Notes under the pieces: generated by a model
Told to the model about the DNA's origin: nothing
Database searches by the model: none
What the model saw: the letters and a program-made list of their open reading frames with translations, nothing else
Position numbers and translations under genes: made by a program
Shown: positions 39,201 through 48,479 of the stretch, one piece after another
How the letters are laid out: each line of letters opens with the position of its first letter
Numbering within the stretch: position 1 is the stretch's first letter
NCBI GenBank assembly: GCA_963824085.1
Contig: CAWGNT010000015.1
Coordinates: 310,001-374,000, forward strand
Length of the DNA: 64,000 bases
Source: JARRNE01 sp963824085
GTDB lineage: Bacteria > Pseudomonadota > Gammaproteobacteria > Chromatiales > Chromatiaceae
Direction of reading: 5' to 3'

Positions 39201-39468
39201 ATCGGGGTCCAGGGGGTCCCGCTCGGGCAGGTCATCCAGAAACGCGTGGGCCAGCTGCCACACGAAGGAGGCCGGCAGGGGATAGGTGATATTCGCCGCT
39301 ATACCGTGGGCCCGGCGCGAGCTGCAGGTTGACCCAGCGCCCCATGGCAGGACTGGGCACCACGACCACCTCCGGGATGAAGGGCGAGGCAAGGGGCTTC
39401 GCGCTGAAGCGCCGCGCCAGGTGAACAAGCAGGGACTCGACCGCATTGGAGCGGATGATATGGAGCAT
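36230..39468 (-). CDS. recC: Exodeoxyribonuclease V gamma subunit RecC, two frameshifts
   Basis: Start ATG 39468: MLHIIRSNAVESLLVHLARR, VVVPSPAMGRWVNLQLA. The frame then needs one correction near 39306-39320 (continuing AHGIAANITYPLPASFVWQL) and one near 38885-38900 (continuing RLPERISLFAMSSLPPLFVE), after which 860 residues are uninterrupted to 36230. Recognisable RecC features include MIPEISRYAPYVEAVF, HPLVQIFLRLLELPDSRF and FCGMRPMRSLPFKVICVLG. RecC holds the complex together and reads Chi. Both breaks are single bases in a gene otherwise conserved throughout, so sequence error or very recent loss is likely. A partial duplicate is at 42939-43682. Confidence 0.88.
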
Positions 39469-40017
39469 GGATCTTGTTGCCCTTCAGCCAAATTGAGGCG
39501 GTTATGACGAGCGCGGCCGTCCGGCCGGCATAGGTGCGCGATCCCTCTCGGGCGGCACGCGCACGCGGGACTGCAAGCGCCTGCGCCGGGGCGACCGCAG
39601 CCGTGCCCGCCGTCGAAGCCGGCTCCTCGCCCTGAGCCTATTATTCGGGCGGGGTGGGTCAAACCGTGAGCCCCCGAGGACCTCAGGGGGCGGCCGTCCC
39701 AAGGAAAGGTCGCCGGTTCTGCGCCATCCGATGGCGATGGGCCTCACTCCTCCTGTACGTGCTCGTCGCGCTGCTCTGGCTCATGCCGGATCGTAGGATC
39801 GAGAGTATCCTGCGCGCCCGCTGATGTGAGGGTGGTGTCAGGATTTGTTTACACTCGCCCGAGCCGCCCAACGGGGGACTCGGCTTAACCCTCGGTTTTT
39901 CCGCCATGTCTACTTGCTGGCTTACAATTTGCCCGAACCCGGTGTCCGGCCGGTAGGGCCGGGTGACCAGGACGGTCGGGCGAAACTCACCCCATGGCAG
40001 CGACCGGTCTGTAGGCA
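39469..40017. other. Intergenic region upstream of recC
   Basis: No gene is recognised. It holds GTGTCAGGATTTGTTTACAC at 39835-39854, resembling GTGTCAGGATTTTTTACAGT at 44050. It also holds short matches (TCAAACCGTGAGCCC near 39659, GAGGACCTCAGGG near 39675) to the flank of the recC relic. Confidence 0.4.
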
Positions 40018-40659
40018 TTGCCGGCCAGGATCGGGCGGGGCTGGAGCGGCTGCTGCGTTACTGCGCCCGCCCGCCGTTCGCCCTCGAACGACTCGAGCAG
40101 GTCAACGAGCACCAGATTATCTACCAGTTGCCCAAGCCCCGGCGCGACGGACGCACCGTGCTGATGCTCACCCCCTTGGAGCTCATCGACCATCTCGCGG
40201 CCCTGATCCCACCACCAAGACTGCACCGCCACCGCTACCACGGCGTGCTGGCACCCAACTCGCCGCTGCGCGCCGCCGCCACCGCCTACGCCCGTGAGCA
40301 TGCAGGCAGCGCTGAGGCGGCGCCTTCTGAAACCGATGCAACACCTGCCTGCGAGGAGACAGGGTCTCGCGCTTCGGCGCGTTACCTCTGGGCCATGCTG
40401 CTTGCACGCCTGGTCGAGTGCCTCCCGTTGACGTGCCCGAGCTGCGGTGCGCACATGCGCATCGTCGCCTTCATCACCGAGGCCGCCCCGGTAGAGCGCA
40501 TTCTCACCCATATCGGCCAGCCGGCCCAGCCGCCACCGATTGCCCCGGCACGCGGGCCGCCGGCGTGGGACGACGCGCTCGCCGCACGCCGTACCCGACT
40601 GGGACGCCCTGGCACAGCCCGAGCCCGCGTATTTGTTCGACCAGCAGGTGCAGTGGTAG
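40018..40659 (+). pseudogene. IS91-family (Y2) transposase 3' remnant
   Basis: The C-terminal part of an IS91/ISCR-type rolling-circle transposase is readable: GQDRAGLERLLRYCARPPFA, LERLEQVNEHQIIYQLPKPR, LTPLELIDHLAALIPPPR, HRHRYHGVLAPNSPLR, CPSCGAHMRIVAFITE. The catalytic N-terminal region is missing, and near the end the frame shifts before AYLFDQQVQW. The zinc-binding-like CPSCG is present. It probably marks a past rearrangement joining recC to the epimerase fragment. Confidence 0.75.
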
Positions 40660-40888
40660 CCTCTCCCGCCGCCCGGCTCTCCGGGCGGCGCTGAATCCCT
40701 TGCGCGCTCCTCATCGGCAACGCGGAAATCCACGCCCGCCCCAGGCCCATCGCACGTCGGGACCGCGGAGCTTTCCCCGCCGCCCCGCCTTGCGCCCCGC
40801 AAACAGCCTTGCCCGAACGCTTCTTCGATGGTAGCGTTCCCTTCGTTCCAGCCGTGGGACGCTTGGATTTCCGATACTCCGGACTACC

Positions 40889-41479
40889 GACCGACCGTTC
40901 ACCGAAGTCGACGACCCAGCTCCCGAGGATGCTTACGGGCGATCCAAGTGGGCGGCGGAGCGCGAGCGGTGGGGTATCGCCCGCGCAACTGGCCTCGAGG
41001 TCGTCGTCATCCGTCCGCCATTGGTGTACGGGAGCGGCGTAAAGGGTAATTTTTTTAGACTGCTAAAGCTCGTCGACGAGGGCATTCCCTTGCCTCTGGC
41101 GAGCGTCCAGAATCGGCGCAGTCTGGTCAGCGTGTGGAACCTGTGCGACCTGACCGGCTCGTGCGTTACGCACCCCGCGGCCGCTGGTGAAACCTTTCTG
41201 GTGTCGGACCAGCACGACCTCTCGACGCCTGAGCTTCTTCGTGAGCTGAGTGATGCCTTCGGCAGGCAGGCCCGCCTTCTACCCTTCCCCTTGTGGGGGC
41301 TGCGTGCTCTGGGGGCCGTCACGCGGCAAGGCGGGACGATCGAGCGCCTGACTCACTCTTTGCAGGTGGCGTCGAGCAAGGCATCGGCGCGCTTGGGGTG
41401 GGCCCCTCCTGTGCCGATCCGCGACGGCGTGCGCCGGACTGTTGATTGGTATCGCCGTGGCAGTGATGGATCGGCCTAG
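40889..41479 (+). pseudogene. Sugar-nucleotide epimerase/dehydratase (SDR) 3' fragment
   Basis: The reading begins in mid-protein at PFTEVDDPAPEDAYGRSKW (active-site Tyr and Lys of extended SDRs) and goes on through ATGLEVVVIRPPLVYG, LPLASVQNRRSLVSVWNLC and ARLGWAPPVPIRDG to a stop at 41479. The N-terminal NAD-binding GxxGxxG half is absent. Members such as WbpV/GalE-like enzymes make sugars for lipopolysaccharide. The cut lies beside the IS91 remnant. Confidence 0.75.
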
Positions 41480-41490
41480 AAAGAGCATTT

Positions 41491-41618
41491 GAACCGCCAA
41501 GACGCCGAGAGCGCCGAGATTACTAGCGGGCCAAGGATGGACGTGGCATTAACCCGGCGGGTGAGTACCGCCGCCGCGATCACTTGGCGTCCTCTGTGTC
41601 TTGTCGCCTCCAACTGGC
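41491..41618. mobile_element. MITE-like element E (degenerate CGCCAAG arms)
   Basis: Left arm GAACCGCCAAGACGCCGAGA then GCGCCGAGA; right arm CTTGGCGTCCTCTGTGTCTT then a poorly kept CAACTGGCGG. Same design as elements C and D, more decayed. No gene inside. Confidence 0.45.
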
Positions 41619-41952
41619 GGACCAAACGTCAGCGAGCTGAACGCGCTCTCGATGCCCTCACATACGTCAAGCCATGCCCTTGGACGGTTCCGGGCCTGCG
41701 CCCCATTGCAAGAGGTGAGCAGTGTCGAACCTGATCTGCGGCATACTGCGCTGGGTCGGGTCCGGCGCGGCTGGACCCTCGGCGCCAGGGAGGCGCCCGT
41801 GGAGCCTAGACGAAAGTATTGACGGCGTGTCCCGAAACCCCGCACCCCACCCCACGTCGCAGCTGAGGTTTAGTACCGATCATCGGCCGCAGTGAACGTT
41901 ACATCCTCAGCGTCAGACGGGATACATCAACTCTTTAAACGAGACCAACGAT

Positions 41953-42846
41953 ATGATTAAGGGCTATTTAGTGCGCGTACGGAACAAGCTGTTTGGGGTT
42001 GACGCTGTTCTCTCGGCGATACAGCAGCTTAAGTCGGACATAATATCAAGGCAGCAGCTTGATTTGCCTCAGAGCCCTGGAAGACAGAACCACCTTTTCG
42101 ATAATTCGTTGATCCCTTCGCAAGATTTGGTGGGAATTGGAGGAGGAGATTTTGAGGAAGTCGGACGTGAATTCTTGAGTTATTTCATAAAATACGCAGA
42201 ACTACGACCGGACCATCGGGTCTTGGAGATAGGGTCGGGAATGGGCAGAATGGCCCTTGGCCTTACGAATTATCTATCCGCTCAGGGCGAGTATTGGGGC
42301 GTGGATATTGTAAAGGCTGGAGTCCAGTGGTGCCAGGAAAGATATCGCGAGAGATACGCAAAGTTTCATTTCGACATGATAGACGTCTACAACAAATTTT
42401 ACAATGCTAACGGAAAGTACTCGGCCTCGGAATTCGTTTTTCCATATGAAGATTCCTCTTTTGACTTCATCTTTCTCACTTCCGTCTTTACCCACATGCA
42501 TTTACCGGATGTCGAGCACTATTTGTCGGAAATATCGCGCATGTTGAAACCGAATGCGAAATGCTTCGCGACTTTTTATTTGCTTAACGATGAGTCAAAG
42601 AAGAGCCTTTCTTCAGGAGGCAGCGAAATAGCATTTTCGTATCCAATTGAAGGGGGGCTTACAAGTGATAAAGATGTTCCCGAGACTGTGGTGGCGTTCG
42701 ACGAACACCTCGTTCGGGGACTCTTAAAGACGGCGGGTCTAGACCTGGCGCCACCGATTCTGTACGGACGTTGGAGCGGTAGAGAGAATTTCGTAAGTTA
42801 TCAAGATGTCATCATTGCGACCAAGAGGGACGCTGTTAGTCGATGA
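41953..42846 (+). CDS. Class I SAM-dependent methyltransferase
   Basis: 297 residues. The SAM-binding motif I is HRVLEIGSGMGRMALGL, followed by YWGVDIVKAGVQWCQERY and the motif around FDFIFLTSVFTHMHLPDVEH. An N-terminal 80-residue extension precedes the domain. The base composition is visibly richer in A and T than all neighbours, and the codon choice (many AAA, ATA, TTT) is foreign, so it was probably acquired by transfer. Beside an epimerase fragment, a role in surface polysaccharide methylation is plausible; the substrate cannot be told. Confidence 0.8.
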   Translation: MIKGYLVRVRNKLFGVDAVLSAIQQLKSDIISRQQLDLPQSPGRQNHLFDNSLIPSQDLVGIGGGDFEEVGREFLSYFIKYAELRPDHRVLEIGSGMGRMALGLTNYLSAQGEYWGVDIVKAGVQWCQERYRERYAKFHFDMIDVYNKFYNANGKYSASEFVFPYEDSSFDFIFLTSVFTHMHLPDVEHYLSEISRMLKPNAKCFATFYLLNDESKKSLSSGGSEIAFSYPIEGGLTSDKDVPETVVAFDEHLVRGLLKTAGLDLAPPILYGRWSGRENFVSYQDVIIATKRDAVSR

Positions 42847-42938
42847 TCTGAAGCCGCGCGACTACAGGGAAGGGAATACGGCCTTCGTCGAGGTGATCAG
42901 TGTCGAGACTCGGCCAGCCGCCGTTAGCGCTGGCCGCA

Positions 42939-43682
42939 CTGTTGATGAAGTACCTGACGGGGTGGCGGAGAAAGCGCTCAAGCTGCACGAGCGTCACCTC
43001 GCGCATCCGCTCCGGCGCGTCTGGCAGGCGTTCCTCCGCCCAGCGCAGCGGCTCCCCCGCCTCGGGCGCACCCGGCTGCGAAAGCGCCTGCGCCACGGTG
43101 CACCAGTAGCGGTCGTAGCTCTGCGCTTCGCCGGTATAAACGCGGGGGTTGAACGGCTGGAGCGGATGCACCCGGATCAGCCGCTCGCTGAGCTTGGCAT
43201 CCTCGGCGCCTCCGGCGGGTCGGTACTGCTGGTCGAGGTAGTCGAGCAGCTCACGCACCAGGACCGAGGGCTGGCGCTCCGTGTTCTTGCGGATGTCGCG
43301 GCCCACGTAGCTCAGGTACAGGCACCGACGGGCACACAGGAGGGTCTCCAGCAAAAGGTAGCGGTCCTCGTCGCCTTTGCGCGGATCGCCCGGACGCCAG
43401 CTCTTGCGCATCAGGTCGAACTCCGCCAGCCGGTCCCGCCGCGGGAACGCCTGCTCCTGCAGACCCAGCACGCAAATCACCTTGAACGGTAAGCTGCGCA
43501 TCGGGCGCATGCCGCAAAAGGTCACCCCGCCGCTGAAGTACCGCCCGTGCCGGCCTGCCGCACCCAGAGACGCTGCTCCAGCCACCGGTGCACCAGGGCG
43601 AGGCGAGCGGCTCCTGGGAGGAGCGCCGCGCTAGCTCTGCGAGGAGCGACTCGACCGCATTGGAACGAACGATGTGGAGCAT
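42939..43682 (-). pseudogene. Chimeric, internally deleted recC copy
   Basis: The ATG at 43682 opens MLHIVRSNAVESLLAELARR, related to but different from the RecC start at 39468. After about 28 residues the text jumps to the middle of RecC, and 42939-43590 is nearly identical at the base level to 37044-37690 (offset 5895). It ends abruptly after FLRHPVRYFINS. A diverged 5' end is thus joined to a near-identical middle, with a large internal deletion and no 3' end. No functional protein is expected. Confidence 0.85.
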
Positions 43683-44300
43683 ATAGCTATCGTGCTCTTC
43701 AGACGTGCTGACCCAACCTCAGGTGCACCTGCATTTCCAACCGCCGGTGTGCGACAGGTGAAGCGAAGCGTGCCCATCAAGCGCACCGTTAGCACCGGCG
43801 AAACGACACACGCCCGTCAGGATACCAAGCACCATCGAGACTATGATGCGGCCCACAGGGTATCCTGCTGGCCGTGCGGGCAATTCGCTTAACACCATCT
43901 TGCAGTCGCCGGTGGCTCAAACGGTGAGCCCGCCGACGACCTGTCAAGGAATCCGAGGCGGAGCCCACGTGGACGGATCGAAAAGACGCTGAGGACCTCA
44001 GGGTCGTGAGGGTCCACCTCCGGCAAGGGACCCCCTGGAATGTACGGAGAGTGTCAGGATTTTTTACAGTGCGGCCGTGCCGATGGCCGTGGCGCAAGCG
44101 TAACTGGCTGATCCGTTGACGGATCTGTCGCGTGGCTCGTCATTTGCAGCCGCCCTACAAGAATCCCGGGCACCCATCGGTACCATGACAATCCGAGGCT
44201 CACCGCGCAAGATCGGCCCGACGAATTCCGACTTATGTGACATGAACAACAAAGCGGTGGTGTGAACGTACGCCGCGCACGTTCCCCGAGAGAGATCAGC
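43683..44300. other. Intergenic region
   Basis: No gene is recognised. The part near 43910-44070 shares short matches with the region upstream of the intact recC, including GTGTCAGGATTTTTTACAGT at 44050-44069. Confidence 0.4.
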
Positions 44301-44666
44301 ATGGAACCCTCCCTGCAAGTCGCCGATCGCCGGAGATTTTTACGCGTACCGTTTGACTGCCCTGTACGTGTCGAAAAGGTCCCGAAGCGTTCTCCCGCTG
44401 ACGTTGAGAACCTCCTTTGCGAGGATCTCAGCGAGGGCGGCATTCGGCTCACGTCGCCTCGTTTCTTTTCGGTCAAAGACCGTATGTTGCTCGAGCTGGA
44501 GGCATCCGAGGAGCCTGTGACGATCCGGGCGATGGGGACAGTCGTCTGGGTCGAGCAGTCATCTTACCAGCACCAATTCAGGCTTGGCGTGCAGTTCTCG
44601 GACGTGAGCGACGGTGACCGCTCTCGCCTGCACGAGATCATCGAGCAACGACAGGCCGCACCGTGA
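44301..44666 (+). CDS. PilZ domain protein
   Basis: 121 residues from ATG 44301 with GAGAGA upstream. The c-di-GMP-binding motifs are present: DRRRFLRVPFDCPVRV (RxxxR) and CEDLSEGGIRLTSP (DxSxxG), followed by the barrel part MGTVVWVEQSS and FRLGVQFSDVSDGDR. PilZ proteins change activity of motility, adhesion or polysaccharide machinery on binding c-di-GMP. No partner domain or adjacent target gene is seen. Confidence 0.9.
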   Translation: MEPSLQVADRRRFLRVPFDCPVRVEKVPKRSPADVENLLCEDLSEGGIRLTSPRFFSVKDRMLLELEASEEPVTIRAMGTVVWVEQSSYQHQFRLGVQFSDVSDGDRSRLHEIIEQRQAAP

Positions 44667-45216
44667 GCGGGCACGCACGCCCCAGGAGCGCGCACGCCAC
44701 ACCCCTAAGCGCGGATCGTCGCCGAGTCGGGATCTCACACCTCTCCACGCAATTCACGCGCTGTTCTGGTCTGTGACCCGAGGGATCGCGTTGCGCGTGG
44801 TGAGCACCTCGGCACCACGGAGGTAACCCTGGAGCGGACGACGACGTATGCACCCAGATACGCCAGTTGGAACCGCCAAGGCGCCAAGAAAAACCTTGAG
44901 CTCTGATTGATTCGTGGGTCACCCGAGAGGTAGTGGTGTTGACCTCTCCAACCATTTGAAAAACTTGGCGCTCTTGGCGTGCTTGGCGGTTTAAGTGCTT
45001 TACTTAGGATTCACGGCGGATCGCCACGGCCGGACGGATCGAGAACGACCGATCGGCCCCGAGGTTGCCACATCTAGTCTCCTGTCGGAGAATCCGCGTC
45101 CGTCTCCCCGGAAACGCGCACGAGTCGACTAGCTTCAGAGAGCAGGGCAGAAGGGCTCAGGCGTCGCAACGCTTGTCGGCGCGTGCAGCGCCCGGTAATT
45201 GTTTTGGAGGTACCAA
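44667..45216. other. Intergenic region with element D
   Basis: About 550 bp between the PilZ gene and the lipoprotein gene. Apart from the inverted-repeat element at 44868-44996 nothing was recognised. Confidence 0.4.
44868..44996. mobile_element. MITE-like inverted-repeat element D (CGCCAAG arms)
   Basis: Left arm GGAACCGCCAAGGCGCCAAG (44869-44888); right arm CTTGGCGCTCTTGGCGTGCT then TGGCGGTTTAAG (44964-44995). Inverted arms with the RRCGCCAAG unit, as in element C. The centre of about 75 bp has no gene. Confidence 0.7.
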
Positions 45217-46158
45217 GTGAGGCGGCGCCTTTTCCATAGAGTGCTCACGCTATATGCAGTCGCGATGCTTGTAGCCGGCTGCGCGACGACGCCGTCCACA
45301 ACGGCTCCGCTCGTACGGTACGATCCAGACAAGCCTCAGATTCGTCTCGCCGGCGCAAACGTGGAGTACGCCAAGTCAGTGGCCATGGGTTCGGCGGTGA
45401 CCAAGGGCTGGACCATCGTAGACTCCTCCGGCAACAGGTTGGTGCTGCAGCGTCCGCTCACAGGCGCGCCCGATCCGACGTCAGCGGTAACACAAGCTCC
45501 GGGGTCCTTGCCGCCCGTCGTCGAAGTCGAGTCCGGTTTCTTTGAACGACCAGGAGGGGTAGACGTAGTCTTGAGCGCTGAGGTGATCACCAACAGAGGA
45601 ACAAAGGACGAGAAGCGGCAGGACTTTACGGAGACCTATAGGGACGATCTGATGCGCTCTCTCGCGTCACTGCAAGCGGCATGGGCCGCGACCGGTGCCC
45701 GGGTCGCGGCAGCCACCCCACCCTTGCAGAGCGCGCAAGACCTCGGAGCTCCGCCTACAGCGGAGGAAACTCAGGAGATCGCTCGAACCGAGGGGTCTGG
45801 CCAGTGGGGACCCACGAAGTGGACGAGTGCGCCGAGTCCGGCAGCCCAACCAACGCCTCCGTCCGCGGGCGCCGCGACTGTGGCCGAGGAATCCAATGCG
45901 CCCATCACCTCCTCGCCCGCGCAGGTGGAGGAACGAGGCCAGGCCGACAGCATGCTGGTGCTGAGCACCCCGGTGGACACTGGGGTCTGGGCCTACTACG
46001 CGGAGCATTATGCAAAGGCTCACGGGTGCATCTTGACGGGAGCAGGCGCAACGCTGGTCAGGAAGCAGCCGGAGTATGAAGTCCACAGCGTCGGCTGCAA
46101 GAGCGGCCAAACCCTTCTCCTCAGATGCAATGCCGGCACCTGCGAGGAGATGCATTAG
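45217..46158 (+). CDS. Predicted lipoprotein
   Basis: A GTG at 45217 preceded by TTGGAGG gives 313 residues. The signal peptide RRRLFHRVLTLYAVAML ends in the lipobox LVAGC (Cys 22). The following domain (WTIVDSSGNRLVLQRPL, VVLSAEVITNRGT) looks like a small alpha/beta fold; then comes a Pro/Ala-rich linker and a C-terminal domain with four Cys (HGCILT, VGCKSGQ, RCNAGTC). It is probably anchored in a membrane facing the periplasm. Function is unknown. Confidence 0.65.
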   Translation: MRRRLFHRVLTLYAVAMLVAGCATTPSTTAPLVRYDPDKPQIRLAGANVEYAKSVAMGSAVTKGWTIVDSSGNRLVLQRPLTGAPDPTSAVTQAPGSLPPVVEVESGFFERPGGVDVVLSAEVITNRGTKDEKRQDFTETYRDDLMRSLASLQAAWAATGARVAAATPPLQSAQDLGAPPTAEETQEIARTEGSGQWGPTKWTSAPSPAAQPTPPSAGAATVAEESNAPITSSPAQVEERGQADSMLVLSTPVDTGVWAYYAEHYAKAHGCILTGAGATLVRKQPEYEVHSVGCKSGQTLLLRCNAGTCEEMH

Positions 46159-46292
46159 GGAGGCGCTGATCGAAGCAGTGTCGCCCACGGGGTAGGACGC
46201 CCCGCCATTTTCGGCGCCGCTTCGTTAGGGCCTGCGCGCGACCGCACTGCGCGAGCGACCGCTGCACCCTGGATCGACACCAACCCTGGGGC

Positions 46293-46835
46293 TCATCTTC
46301 CTGCGGCGGCGTTGGGGGCATGGACGGGGACGAGAGCCGCGTCTATCTCGAGCTGTGGACCAACGACGGCCTGGATCGCTTCCGGCGAGAGCGGCGGACC
46401 GATCCTGCAGTGGACATAGGGCGCCAGGCAGCGGAGATACATGACCGGAGAGGCAACGGTCGGTCTCAGCCACCAGGTCGTCTCCTTGAACACCAGGTCA
46501 GTGCAGCTGAAGCCCGTAAAGGCCACCGGGATTCGGGTGTTGTAGTCCCTGATGAAGGCTTGGCCGATTCGGCCGACCGCCAAGCGCGTCGGTTGAACCA
46601 CCTGGGGTACCTCCGCCACCGTCCGAATCTCCAGCTCGCACCAGGGATCGTAGCGGCTCACCGCAATCACCTGCCTGCCGCCCTGGAAGCTCGCGTGAGC
46701 CCGGTGTGCGGGGATCGTCAGCGGCTCGCGCAACACCGCGGTCACTCGCGCAGCACCGGCGAGGTCTTGGCTCGCCACGATGCAGCCGGACAGGACACCC
46801 GCCGCGAGAGCGCCAACTAACAAGTTCTGCACCAT
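46293..46835 (-). CDS. Predicted lipoprotein
   Basis: 180 residues with a signal peptide MVQNLLVGALAAGVLSGC ending in a lipobox. The rest contains FQGGRQVIAVSRYDPWCELE, RDYNTRIPVAFTGFSCTD and a second Cys pair (LRCLAPYVHCRIG), suggesting disulfides. It is convergent with the lipoprotein gene to the left. I do not recognise a named family. Confidence 0.6.
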   Translation of the reverse strand: MVQNLLVGALAAGVLSGCIVASQDLAGAARVTAVLREPLTIPAHRAHASFQGGRQVIAVSRYDPWCELEIRTVAEVPQVVQPTRLAVGRIGQAFIRDYNTRIPVAFTGFSCTDLVFKETTWWLRPTVASPVMYLRCLAPYVHCRIGPPLSPEAIQAVVGPQLEIDAALVPVHAPNAAAGR

Positions 46836-46994
46836 GGCCTCCAGTTCCGAAACCTTCCCCGATCGACGACCTGTCGCCGCCCAACAATGGCGCGACCGGC
46901 GATGGCTAGTCCCTGCCCTTTCGCGTTCTTAATTCTGGCGAGCCGTACGAGAGCGCGTACAATGACGGGACCGATCCTCCAAGTTTAGATCGAG

Positions 46995-47324
46995 ATGCGA
47001 GTCTTTCGGATAGCGTTTCTCAACCAGGGCAAGGTCTATGAGATCTACGCCAGGCGGGTGCAGCAGGGCGAGCTGTTTGGGTTCGTGGAGGTAGAGGATC
47101 TGCTCTTCGAGGAATCCAGCACTGTCCTCGTGGACCCCTCGACTGAGCGACTCAAGTCCGAGTTCAAGGGTGTAAGCAGGACCATCCTTCCGCTCCACGC
47201 AATCATCCGCATCGACGAGGTCGAGAAGCAGGGACAAGGGAAGATTCGCGATGTGGGAGACAAGTCCAACATCACCCTGTTTCCCACCCAGATCTATCCC
47301 CCAAGCCGCGACTCGGACAAGTAG
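46995..47324 (+). CDS. DUF1820 family protein
   Basis: 109 residues matching the gammaproteobacterial DUF1820 family: RIAFLNQGKVYEIYARRVQQ, GELFGFVEVEDLLFEE, LVDPSTERLKSEFKGV and LPLHAIIRIDEVEK. The protein is small, soluble and of unknown function. It is transcribed in the same direction as the ATPase-like gene 80 bp downstream. Confidence 0.9.
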   Translation: MRVFRIAFLNQGKVYEIYARRVQQGELFGFVEVEDLLFEESSTVLVDPSTERLKSEFKGVSRTILPLHAIIRIDEVEKQGQGKIRDVGDKSNITLFPTQIYPPSRDSDK

Positions 47325-47405
47325 ACGCGACCAACGCCCCAAGAACGGGGTGAGCGCTCCATCGGAACGCGGACAAGACGCAGACCCGCGGCTATCATTC
47401 GGCCC

Positions 47406-48284
47406 ATGCCGAGCCTCCGCGAAAAGATGGCCAGACACGGGTTTGAGTCGAACGACGACTACGAATTCCAGCTGCGCTGCCTACTGGAAAGTCCCACCGA
47501 GGTGGTCCGCGCACTGAACGTGGAGGGGGACTCGGACCGCCGCAAGACGGCCTTCGCTTCCGCCCTAGCACACGCTTTGGACTTTCCGCACGTCCTCTAC
47601 TACGACTTCACCGAGCAGAATCATCCGCCCCCGGACGTGATCCTCCCGCCCAGTAAGGACGAGATGGGCCGCGAAGAGCCTCCCATCGACCCCCTCGACC
47701 AGGTCGTCAGCGAGGCCTGCGCCTTGAGCGAGGCCGACCCCACAGTGCTCATCCTGGATCAGCTCCAGGCCACCGATTTCCGCGACCATTTGCGAATCTA
47801 CCGCCTGATCCGCGACTGCAGCTGGAGCTTTCGCGACGCTCGCTACTATGCCAACCCGAAGCACCTGCTGCTCTTCATGATCTCCGAGGAGACGCTCTAC
47901 CACTCACTGCATAAGGTCAGCTTTCGCGTCTGGGTAAACCGCATCTCCGAAACCCAGATCGAATACGACCCCGAAGAGCTCGGCCTCGGCCCGGAGGCCA
48001 GAAACCTGTTCACCGCGCTCAGAGACCTGTTCCGGAATCTTGGGGCAGCGCCTACGCAGAGCGAGTTTCAGAAGATCCTGCGGGACATCCACCTGCACGT
48101 GCGCACCGCCGATGACCTGCGCCATTGCCTGTACGGTTGGTCCGAGGGAATCGACCGGCAGCAACTCTACGGCGAGAGTGCAAGAGCGGCACTCCAACAG
48201 GTCATACAGCGACTGGAAGACTACCTGGGGAGCGAGGAGATAGAGATCGGAGGGGACCCGATCGGCGACGGTAACACTGATTAA
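47406..48284 (+). CDS. Conserved hypothetical protein
   Basis: 292 residues, soluble and acidic. It has ALNVEGDSDRRKTAFASALA (where a P-loop would sit, but without GxxxxGK), PTVLILDQLQATDF (a Walker B-like stretch), LLLFMISEETLYHSLHKVSF, and a C-terminal helical region. This looks like an AAA-type fold that has lost the phosphate-binding loop, which is inference. The neighbours DUF1820 and BolA are housekeeping genes of gammaproteobacteria, so it is probably part of the core genome. I cannot name the family. Confidence 0.6.
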   Translation: MPSLREKMARHGFESNDDYEFQLRCLLESPTEVVRALNVEGDSDRRKTAFASALAHALDFPHVLYYDFTEQNHPPPDVILPPSKDEMGREEPPIDPLDQVVSEACALSEADPTVLILDQLQATDFRDHLRIYRLIRDCSWSFRDARYYANPKHLLLFMISEETLYHSLHKVSFRVWVNRISETQIEYDPEELGLGPEARNLFTALRDLFRNLGAAPTQSEFQKILRDIHLHVRTADDLRHCLYGWSEGIDRQQLYGESARAALQQVIQRLEDYLGSEEIEIGGDPIGDGNTD

Positions 48285-48479
48285 GGGATTAACGGAACCC
48301 GGACTGGCGCAACACCCTGATGTCGTTGTGCCCACTCGGCCGGTCTCCGAATTGGCCGGCGCCTTCCAGGTCTTTGGTTGCAGGCCGCTGCCCGAGCCCT
48401 CACCTTCCGGCGGAGAGGCGGCGCCCAAATCCGGCCGCGATGACATCCACCGAGACCACTAGAGCAATCCCGTAAGTCA

